Source of the DNA: Verrucomicrobiota bacterium
GTDB lineage: Bacteria > Verrucomicrobiota > Verrucomicrobiia > Limisphaerales > UBA1412
DNA: 6,903 bases
Assembly: GCA_017557085.1 (NCBI GenBank)
Contig: JAFZAR010000343.1
Coordinates: forward strand, 1 to 6,903
Direction: 5' to 3'
The translations under genes and the position numbers were made by a program. This document shows positions 1 to 6,341 of the stretch, piece after piece; the stretch's first letter is position 1; each line of letters opens with the position of its first letter. The notes under the pieces are model-generated. The model was not told where the DNA came from. It saw only the letters and a list, made by a program, of their open reading frames with translations, and did not search any database.

Positions 1-1755
1 AAGTTCGATGTGGAGCGCTTCAAAGCGGCTGTGCGCATCTTCATCACGGCACAGGAAATCGTTGTGGATAATTCCAGCTATCCCACCAAGCAGATCGCTG
101 AAAATTCTCACATCTTCCGTGCATTAGGTCTGGGATACGCCAATCTGGGTTCCATCGTGATGAGCTACGGTCTGCCCTACGACTCCGAAGAAGGCCGCGC
201 TTTTGCCGGTGCCGTCACGGCCATCATGACCGGTGCCTGCTATGAACAGTCGGCCAAGATCGCCGCATCCATGGGACCGTTCCCCGGCTTTGCCGACGCG
301 CGCTTCTCCGCGGATAAAAAACCTCTGAAGAAGGACAACATCGACTCCATGATGGAAGTCATGCACATGCATCGTGACGCGGTGGAAAACATCCACACCG
401 GCCGCGATTTCGAGTATCTGAAAGACGAAGCCCGCAAGGTATGGAACAACGTGCTGACACTGGGCGAGAAATACGGCTACCGCAACGCTCAGACAACCGT
501 GCTGGCTCCTACGGGAACCATTTCCTTCATGATGGACTGCGATACCACCGGCGTGGAACCGGACATCGCCCTGGTGAAATACAAATCACTGGTCGGCGGC
601 GGTATGCTCAAGATGGCCAACCGCACCGTCGGCGAGGCTCTCAAACGTCTGAACTATAATAAAGAAGACATCGAGAAGATCCTGGCTCACATCGAAAAAT
701 ACGACACGGTGGAAGATGTCCGTCTGGATTCCGGCGAGATCGTGGCCTCCGGTCTGAAGCCCGATCACCTTTCCGTGTTCGACTGCGCGTTCCGTCCGAT
801 GCGCGGCAAACGCAGCATCTCTCCGCTGGGTCACTTGCGGATGATGGGCGCGGCCCAGCCGTTCATCAGCGGCGCTATCTCCAAGACGGTCAACATGCCC
901 AATGAATCCACCGTGGAACAGATCCGCGATACTTATATCCAGGCCTGGAAGATGGGGCTCAAGTGCGTGGCTATCTACCGCGACGGCTCCAAGTGCTCAC
1001 AGCCGCTCAATACCAGCAAGGATGCCAAACAAGACGCTACGCTTTCCGCGGAGGAAAACGACATCCTGCGCAAACGCATCGCGGAAATGGAATCCATGAT
1101 CAAGACGCTGGAAGAACGCGCCGACAAACCGGTACGTCACCGTCTGCCTGCGACCCGCACCGCCGTCAATCACAAGTTCGAGATCGCCGGTCACGAAGGT
1201 TACCTGACTGTGGGTCTGTACGAAAACGGCCAGCCGGGCGAGCTTTTCATCACCATGGCCAAGGAAGGCTCCACCATCGGCGGCCTGATGGACTGCATCG
1301 CGACCCTGACCAGTATTTCTCTGCAATACGGAGTGCCTCTGGAAGACTTGGTGAAGAAATTCTCTCACCAGCGCTTTGAACCGTGGGGCTTTACCAGCAA
1401 TCCTGAGATCCGCAACGCATCCAGCATCATTGACTACATCTTCCGCTGGATGGCTCTGCGCTTCATCCCGGAATACCGCGCTGACCATGGCAGCCCGATG
1501 CAGCAGGATTTGGCCATTCCCGGCCTCCAGGAAGAGCTGAAAAAGGCCATAAACCGCCCCGTCCCCGATCTGCCCCTGAAAGAAGAGGAAACCGCCGAGA
1601 TGTCCTCTGTTTATCATGCTCCCAGGAGTCTGAGTGAATCGGTGGCGCACTTCCAGAAGGACGCGCCGGTCTGCCCGAACTGCGGACACATCACCGTGCG
1701 CAACGGCGCCTGCTACAAATGCCTGAACTGCGGTGAGAGCTTAGGCTGCAGCTAG
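1..1755 (+). CDS. nrdJ: Vitamin B12-dependent (class II) ribonucleotide reductase, C-terminal part
   Basis: This enzyme reduces ribonucleotides to deoxyribonucleotides in the cytoplasm, using adenosylcobalamin to make the thiyl radical. The reading frame is open from base 1 and ends at TAG 1753-1755, so the gene is cut by the left edge; the 584 visible codons would be roughly the last 60 percent of a protein of the usual 850-1000 residues. Numbering from window codon 1, the end of the barrel has FRALGLGYANLGS and the phosphate-binding loop PTGTIS (170-175), followed by DCDTTGVEPD. A short helix with a heptad pattern (L356, I360, M363, I367, L370) joins it to a TSCPD domain (about 385-490, with YENGQPGELFITMAKEGS). 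The C-terminal tail has Cys at 558, 561, 571, 574, 577 and 583, in the pattern CPNCG...CYKCLNCG...GCS, a zinc-ribbon-like or redox-shuttling tail typical of this subfamily. The catalytic Cys/Glu motif of family members lies upstream, outside the window. The Val codon at 10 (GTG) is internal, not a start. Assignment is very secure. Confidence 0.96.
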   Translation, partial: KFDVERFKAAVRIFITAQEIVVDNSSYPTKQIAENSHIFRALGLGYANLGSIVMSYGLPYDSEEGRAFAGAVTAIMTGACYEQSAKIAASMGPFPGFADARFSADKKPLKKDNIDSMMEVMHMHRDAVENIHTGRDFEYLKDEARKVWNNVLTLGEKYGYRNAQTTVLAPTGTISFMMDCDTTGVEPDIALVKYKSLVGGGMLKMANRTVGEALKRLNYNKEDIEKILAHIEKYDTVEDVRLDSGEIVASGLKPDHLSVFDCAFRPMRGKRSISPLGHLRMMGAAQPFISGAISKTVNMPNESTVEQIRDTYIQAWKMGLKCVAIYRDGSKCSQPLNTSKDAKQDATLSAEENDILRKRIAEMESMIKTLEERADKPVRHRLPATRTAVNHKFEIAGHEGYLTVGLYENGQPGELFITMAKEGSTIGGLMDCIATLTSISLQYGVPLEDLVKKFSHQRFEPWGFTSNPEIRNASSIIDYIFRWMALRFIPEYRADHGSPMQQDLAIPGLQEELKKAINRPVPDLPLKEEETAEMSSVYHAPRSLSESVAHFQKDAPVCPNCGHITVRNGACYKCLNCGESLGCS

Positions 1756-1757
1756 AA

Positions 1758-1785
1758 TTTGTTGACATAGTGTTTGTTGACATAG
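1758..1785. repeat. 13-bp direct repeat pair after nrdJ
   Basis: The sequence TTTGTTGACATAG occurs at 1758-1770 and again, identically, at 1773-1785, separated by TG. It starts two bases after the nrdJ stop codon. It looks like a local tandem duplication (15-base period). Each copy contains TTGACA, the sigma70 -35 consensus, but no fitting -10 box or rightward gene follows, so no promoter is claimed. Confidence 0.8.
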
Positions 1786-1793
1786 AAAAAACG

Positions 1794-1830
1794 CGGGGAT
1801 CCTGCCAACACAGGGTCCCCGTCCCTTTTT
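1794..1830. terminator. Probable bidirectional intrinsic terminator between convergent genes
   Basis: An 11-bp stem pairs CGGGGATCCTG (1794-1804) with CAGGGTCCCCG (1811-1821), with one G-T wobble and a 6-base loop. On the + strand it is followed by TCCCTTTTT (1822-1830), serving nrdJ. On the - strand it is followed by CGTTTTTT (complement of 1786-1793), serving the transporter gene that ends at 1852. T-runs on both sides of one GC-rich stem between two converging stop codons make a shared terminator the simplest reading. The minus-strand tail looks stronger, because the + strand run is delayed by CCC. Confidence 0.85.
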
Positions 1831-1851
1831 GAAAATAACCGCGCGAAGGGA

Positions 1852-2796
1852 TCACATCAGCATTTTAGTGCCGATCTGGATCCAGATCGGAGTCGTGACG
1901 ACGCTGAGCAGAGTAGAAACCAGCACGACCCGGAAAGCCAGTCCCGAATCCGCGTTGAACATCTGGGAAAGGACCATCGCGAAAACCGCTGTCGGCATGG
2001 CTGCCTGCAGGATGATGACCCGCTTGAGTTCCACCGAAAACGGGAAGAGCATCGCGATCAGCAGCGTCAGTATCGGCAGCACTCCGCATCTTATCGCCGT
2101 GGCAATGACAGGCGCGCGCAGATGATCCAGCACACTTTCTTTCTGGCACAGATTGTAAATGACACCGCCGCAGACGACCAGTCCCAGCGGATAAGCGCAC
2201 TGCCCCAGTGCGTGGCAGGTCTGGCGCAGGACTCCGGGCAGCGGCACTCCGGCAAAGTTCAGGATCAATGAAAATACGATCGCCAGCAGCGGCATATTGA
2301 AGATCTTCTTCCACTCTTTCAGGAGCGAGTAGCCGCTCAGCAGCGCCACAACGATCGTCCACACACAGACCTCGATCCCCACGTTGAAAACGAACAGCAC
2401 GCCCACGGTCTCCTGGTCATAAAGCGCCAGCGCCAGCGGAAACGGGATATAACCGTAATTGAACAGTCCCACCGAAACCGTATAACTGCGTCCCTGGAGC
2501 ACTTCCTCCTTAGAGATACCGGCCAGCTTCCGTGTCAGCAGTCCCGCTCCCAGACCCATCAGCAGCATAAAGATCCCGAACACGGGAGCCGACAGCAGTG
2601 TCCCGAAATTCTTCAGTGCCTGATTCCCCAGGATCGAATCCACGATCAGACACGGGATCAATGCTTTGACATCAATGTTCAGGATAGCGTTGAAAGATTC
2701 CTTGGGGAACTGCTTCAGGGCACAAAGCAGATACCCTACCCCCATCATAAGAAAGACGGGGACAGATGCCTGCGTGATGATCCAAAAACCTTCCAT
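1852..2796 (-). CDS. AEC-family (auxin efflux carrier) membrane transporter
   Basis: This is a predicted inner-membrane secondary transporter of the AEC (Mem_trans) family. Bacterial members export or import small organic acids such as malate or malonate, but the substrate here cannot be read from the sequence. The 314 residues match the family's usual 300-320, and about ten hydrophobic segments are visible, near residues 7-27, 44-57, 68-88, 107-126, 130-154, 168-184, 200-214, 230-252, 259-281 and 287-308. Family-like features are the N-terminal PVFLMMGVGYLL, the half-way GLFNYGYIPFPLALALY, QAAMPTAVF (264-272) and the last helix VLVSTLLSVVTTPIW. The ATG at 2796 fits the family's N-terminus; Met17/18 would remove most of helix 1, and the open frame upstream has no other ATG, GTG or TTG before a stop. 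No Shine-Dalgarno sequence precedes the ATG, and a terminator-like hairpin ends only seven bases before it. The gene converges with nrdJ. A bile-acid/sodium-type carrier is a less likely alternative. Confidence 0.88.
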   Translation of the reverse strand: MEGFWIITQASVPVFLMMGVGYLLCALKQFPKESFNAILNIDVKALIPCLIVDSILGNQALKNFGTLLSAPVFGIFMLLMGLGAGLLTRKLAGISKEEVLQGRSYTVSVGLFNYGYIPFPLALALYDQETVGVLFVFNVGIEVCVWTIVVALLSGYSLLKEWKKIFNMPLLAIVFSLILNFAGVPLPGVLRQTCHALGQCAYPLGLVVCGGVIYNLCQKESVLDHLRAPVIATAIRCGVLPILTLLIAMLFPFSVELKRVIILQAAMPTAVFAMVLSQMFNADSGLAFRVVLVSTLLSVVTTPIWIQIGTKMLM

Positions 2797-2831
2797 AGAA
2801 AAAGGCCGGATACAATTTCTTGTATCCGACC
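2797..2831 (-). terminator. Intrinsic terminator after the large exported-protein gene, abutting the transporter start
   Basis: Read on the - strand, GGTCGGATACAA (2831-2820) pairs with TTGTATCCGGCC (2815-2804) over 12 bp with one G-T wobble. The loop is GAAA, a GNRA-type tetraloop. The stem is followed at once by TTTTTCT (2803-2797) and then the ATG of the transporter gene. It lies 46 bases after the stop codon of the large exported-protein gene (2878-2880), so it most simply ends that transcript. On the + strand the stem is followed by TAACAAATG, not a T-run, so termination is expected only leftward. It could also act as an attenuator controlling read-through into the transporter. Confidence 0.82.
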
Positions 2832-2877
2832 TAACAAATGTATTACCTAAGCGGCATCCCGCTCAAAAAACAGTTTG

Positions 2878-5800
2878 CTACTCCCGGATCAGGCGGAAGA
2901 ACTTCATGCTGTCTTCCGGATCCAAAGGAATAACGACCTCTCCGGATTCCGTCGGCTCAGTCACATAGAATGTCTTCCAGCCGCCTTCCAGACTGTCGGC
3001 CACTTCTACCTTATAGGTCGAACCGGCATAAGCCATCCAGCGCAGTTCCAGCGGAGTCACCGTAAGTTCGTCCGCGGACAGCTCCACACTGCTGGCAAAG
3101 CGGATGCTGAATGCCATGGATGAAGTCGTCAGCACCTCGATCGGAGTCGCCCAGTCGGGGTGATTCTGTGTCTGCACCACATTCGCATTCTTTCCGGGGA
3201 ACTTGTCTTTCAAGACCCAGACCGCGTTCGTGGAGGTGGAGGATCCGCCCGGAGGAGGCGGCAGCAGCTCCAACTGGTAGCAGTTCACATAGTACAGCTT
3301 CATATTCTTGAAGGTCAGCATCTTGCCGTAATCCAAAGTAAGATCTTCCGTCGCGCTGGTCTCCACACCCAGATAGAGATCGCGCACGTAAAGAGCGCCG
3401 TTCGCCTTCGGCGAGGTGAAATCATAACGCAGCGCCTGATTGCCGCTGATGGAGCCTTTCAGCACCAGAGCGCCCAGAGCCATATTGTCTGTCCAGCCGT
3501 CCAGCGTATCACCGCGGTCATCACCCGACCAGGTATTGCGGGAAACTCTCGGATTGGTGATCGTAATGCGTGTATTCATCAGGTCACCGGCCGCCGGTTT
3601 GTTCGGGATACTGATCGAACCCATAGCCGTCACTTCATTCTGCGGAACATGCTGCACTACCGGGCTTCCTTCGATGATGTTCGTCACACCGTTGAAACCG
3701 TCATAGATGCGGTCTGTCACATTCAGCTCGATCGTGCCGGAAGTCTGGTAGTTCGGATCACCGCCGGTCAGGTCGGTAGCAAAGATATCCAGTTCCTTAG
3801 TATTGACTTCTGTGCGGATTGCACCGTTCAGCTCTGCCTCGTTCAGGAGCATCTTGTCCGCTGTCAGGGTCACACTGTTGGCCGCCGCCGCGGAACCGCC
3901 ATTGATAAAGGCCATATAATCAGCATCCAGATTCACTTCACTGAAGCTGAAGGAACCTTCATTGATCAGGTTCTCCAGACGAGGTGAGCGGTTCTGGCCC
4001 AGATAGAAGCTGATGCTCGGTGATTCATTATAAGTATTGGTGAACACACCGCTGTTGCGCATCTGTCCCTGCATGACCAGGTTCGCCAGGTTGGTGAAAT
4101 TCACCATGTTGACGAAGTTGGTATCCACAACGGTCTTCGGGAAAGACATCGTGCCGTCCAGTGTCAGAGCCGGAGTGTCGAATTTGAATTCTTCGCCCAC
4201 AGCGATCGTGTCATTGACTTCGACAGGCAGTTCCGTTTGGACAACAAAGTTATCCACATTCGGATACACCGCTCTATGAGCAGAGCTACTGCTGATGTAA
4301 ACGACATGGAAATAGAATTCCTTATCTTCCCATTCGGGTTCTTCCGGTTCCTCTTCGCCTTCACCTTCACCGCCGTCTCCGCCTTCATCGCCGCCTTCGT
4401 CACCTTCATCCGCGGCTTCGGCTTCATCACCGCCGTTTTTAGCTTCTTCACGGTCATAAGGATCTTCACAGATCTCGAAGGAAACTTTATAGATACCGCT
4501 GTACATAGCGATATCACCCATGAAGCGGGTCATCTGAGGGCTTACCACTTCTTCCAGTTTCAGGGTCGTCCCTTCAGGTGCCCCTTCTTTCAGCTTGGAG
4601 AAGAAGGCGCTGACATAGTTCGCGTTCAAGGAAACATTCTCTGCAGAGATCAGGTTTGTGATATTCAGCGTAATGGATTCCTGAGCTTCCGCGAACATAT
4701 TATCCAGCACCGCGTCATTACCGCTGATGGTGATATGGCCCGGAGCCACAGTCGTATCAATAAACGGCTGAGGGAAAATGCCCTGACTGGCAAGTGCTTT
4801 TTTATTGAAAGCATTGTCCGCGCCCACATTCGCGGAATAAACGCTGTAATCCACATCCACGAGCGCCTTACCCGGATCCGGGGATTCCGGATCAAACAGA
4901 CGATACTCATGACCGCGCTGGAGCCATTTCAAATCAGGATTGTCTTCTCTATCAGAACCACTCAGACAGGAAGCCGCCACACTCAGCAGATAAGGGCCGC
5001 TCTGGCTGGGAGCATCCTCCTGTGTCCAGGCCGGGATCCTCTCTTTGTTTTCATCCAGTATCGGTTCACCGGTATTCGGATCTACTTTGTAGCACGGAGG
5101 CAGAGCCAACTGGCCTATCGGCATACCGCGCCACGGAGCGTAAACAAAGTATTCATAAGAGACCGCACTGTTGCGGCAGTCCACACGGAAACGATCAGGA
5201 ATACATCCGCGGGCATCGTAGTCCTGCACATAGCCATTTTCCGCCATTTCCTGATAGAAATAGCCGGTCAGATCTTCCATGATGATCTGATTATAACGAG
5301 GATAAGCAGGACCACCCTGAGCATCTTCAGCCGTATAGCTGTATTGATAGACGATCACAGCCGCCGCGCCGTAGTCCGGATGCTGAGTATAAGGCTGGAA
5401 GGGCATATCATAAGGTGCCCCGCCGAAAGCCACACGGAACTGGTTATAAGATTTACAGCCGGTGATCGGGCTGGTCGGATCCTGCGGATCCGCATATTCA
5501 TAAGAGATCGTGTCGTTCGGAACAAATACCACCTGATAGAACGGCTTCGGATCATTCGTGTTCATGTCATACATGGTCGAACGAATATAAGCCTTGTAAT
5601 TGGTGTCATCCCACCAGTTTGCGGCTCTGGCCACTCTGATGCCAACCATATCTGTACCGCCTGTGGGCAGATTGGCTTGCGCCTGCGCTCCATCGGCCAT
5701 CCCGTAAATACTCTGAGTCGGACCGCCTTCCAGGTAGTTATTCACACCATGTCCCCAGGCATAGCTGTAAATAGAGGGCGGACGTGAGAAAGCTCCTGTA

Positions 5801-6288
5801 TGATGACCATCGGGATCCAGATAAGCGGAGTTGCCGCTCGTAGCCTGATAATGAACACCCCACAGATCCAGACTGTCGCCTGTGACATCAATGCCGCCGT
5901 AGCCGCTGGCCATCGTGACACCGGAATCAATCACTTCCTTGGCATGGATCCGAATGGGACCGCCCGACAAAGTTCCCTCATTGAAATAGATATCCATCGG
6001 AACGGTATTCGTCTTGCCATAAGCCGCCGATGAATCATGATATTCAAAGGAAATACCTGGCGAAGCGATTTTCAGGATACCGCCCGCGTCATTGTAAAAC
6101 TCCAGGTTGTTGTCAAACGTGAACGGAAGACCCGTCGGGGAGATATTCAGAATGCCATAGTTGCGGACAATCCTGGCATCCACCTGAGGGTTGTTCACCT
6201 CCTGGCGGTTGATCCATTCATCCTGGGCTGCCTGCGCGGCCAGTGCCACCATCAGGCAAACCGTAAGTCCTGGTAAAAGTTTCTTCAT
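2878..6288 (-). CDS. Very large Sec-exported surface protein, function unknown
   Basis: I do not recognise a named family. From ATG 6288 the product has 1136 residues. Residues 1-20 form a signal peptide (MKKLLPGLTVCLMVALAAQA, probable cleavage after Ala20), so it leaves the cytoplasm. Residues about 30-148, 516-560 and 725-860 are rich in alternating hydrophobic/polar strands with phrases such as IRIHAKEVI, ITLNITNLISAENVSL and VTLTADKMLL, suggesting beta-helix or stacked-strand folds. Residues about 160-460 are rich in Tyr, Trp, Pro and Asp, with six Cys (278, 362, 371, 399, 441 and, later, 607). Residues 621-652 form a Gly/Asp/Glu tract, and 1009-1021 a Pro/Gly/Ser/Thr linker. The C-terminal domain (about 1050-1136) has LRWMAYAGSTYKVEVADSLEGGWKT and ends in FFRLIRE, a pattern I associate with secreted proteins of Verrucomicrobiota and relatives. 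An ATG at 6309 would add seven residues before the signal peptide and lacks a good ribosome binding site. The gene follows another secreted-type gene by 53 bp and is closed by a terminator. Confidence 0.87.
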   Translation of the reverse strand: MKKLLPGLTVCLMVALAAQAAQDEWINRQEVNNPQVDARIVRNYGILNISPTGLPFTFDNNLEFYNDAGGILKIASPGISFEYHDSSAAYGKTNTVPMDIYFNEGTLSGGPIRIHAKEVIDSGVTMASGYGGIDVTGDSLDLWGVHYQATSGNSAYLDPDGHHTGAFSRPPSIYSYAWGHGVNNYLEGGPTQSIYGMADGAQAQANLPTGGTDMVGIRVARAANWWDDTNYKAYIRSTMYDMNTNDPKPFYQVVFVPNDTISYEYADPQDPTSPITGCKSYNQFRVAFGGAPYDMPFQPYTQHPDYGAAAVIVYQYSYTAEDAQGGPAYPRYNQIIMEDLTGYFYQEMAENGYVQDYDARGCIPDRFRVDCRNSAVSYEYFVYAPWRGMPIGQLALPPCYKVDPNTGEPILDENKERIPAWTQEDAPSQSGPYLLSVAASCLSGSDREDNPDLKWLQRGHEYRLFDPESPDPGKALVDVDYSVYSANVGADNAFNKKALASQGIFPQPFIDTTVAPGHITISGNDAVLDNMFAEAQESITLNITNLISAENVSLNANYVSAFFSKLKEGAPEGTTLKLEEVVSPQMTRFMGDIAMYSGIYKVSFEICEDPYDREEAKNGGDEAEAADEGDEGGDEGGDGGEGEGEEEPEEPEWEDKEFYFHVVYISSSSAHRAVYPNVDNFVVQTELPVEVNDTIAVGEEFKFDTPALTLDGTMSFPKTVVDTNFVNMVNFTNLANLVMQGQMRNSGVFTNTYNESPSISFYLGQNRSPRLENLINEGSFSFSEVNLDADYMAFINGGSAAAANSVTLTADKMLLNEAELNGAIRTEVNTKELDIFATDLTGGDPNYQTSGTIELNVTDRIYDGFNGVTNIIEGSPVVQHVPQNEVTAMGSISIPNKPAAGDLMNTRITITNPRVSRNTWSGDDRGDTLDGWTDNMALGALVLKGSISGNQALRYDFTSPKANGALYVRDLYLGVETSATEDLTLDYGKMLTFKNMKLYYVNCYQLELLPPPPGGSSTSTNAVWVLKDKFPGKNANVVQTQNHPDWATPIEVLTTSSMAFSIRFASSVELSADELTVTPLELRWMAYAGSTYKVEVADSLEGGWKTFYVTEPTESGEVVIPLDPEDSMKFFRLIRE
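4318..4428 (-). repeat. Imperfect GAT-GAA-GGC codon repeat encoding an acidic Gly/Asp/Glu tract
   Basis: Inside the large exported-protein gene the coding strand shows imperfect repeats of GAT/GAC, GAA and GGC/GGT codons. They encode residues 621-652, in which 18 of 32 residues are Asp or Glu, most others are Gly or Ala, and none is basic; the acidic stretch continues to Glu657. It separates two strand-rich regions and is likely a flexible, cation-binding linker. Such repeats can vary in length by slippage in steps of three, keeping the frame. Confidence 0.8.
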
Positions 6289-6297
6289 ATTTTGAAA

Positions 6298-6304
6298 TCC
6301 TCTC
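6298..6304 (-). promoter_or_regulatory. Ribosome binding site that decides the start of the large exported protein
   Basis: On the - strand GAGAGGA (complement of 6298-6304) lies 9 bases before the ATG at 6288. It sits after the other in-frame ATG (6309), so it can only serve the 6288 start, which also begins directly with a typical signal peptide (MKKLL...). Confidence 0.78.
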
Positions 6305-6341
6305 AACATTCTTTCAGTTTCTATACTTACTTGATCTTCTG

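Noticed and set aside
997..1689. Leftward open frame of 230 codons opposite nrdJ
   Set aside because: It is antisense to highly conserved TSCPD and tail regions of nrdJ and has no recognisable motif; it is a shadow of GC-rich codons.
1762..1782. TTGACA boxes as a rightward promoter
   Set aside because: No TATAAT-like element lies 16-18 bases downstream of either copy, a terminator follows at once, and there is no rightward gene after it.
2850..2877. Small hairpin AGCGG-CATC-CCGCT in the gap after the exported-protein gene as a second terminator
   Set aside because: The stem is only 5 bp, and on the - strand the T-run precedes rather than follows it, so it does not fit an intrinsic terminator in the needed direction.
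4164..4517. Leftward 117-codon Lys/Met-rich open frame in another frame of the exported-protein gene
   Set aside because: It arises from reading the Gly/Asp/Glu repeat out of frame. The main frame is continuous through this stretch, so no frameshift is needed.
4237..5787. Long rightward open frame (516 codons) opposite the large exported-protein gene
   Set aside because: It lies wholly antisense to a gene with a signal peptide, ribosome binding site and terminator. Its product is unusually rich in Arg, Ile, His, Thr and Phe without domain-like pattern, as expected for a shadow of the coding strand.
6289..6309. Upstream ATG at 6309 as the start of the exported protein
   Set aside because: The best ribosome binding site lies between this ATG and the one at 6288, and the signal peptide begins cleanly at 6288.
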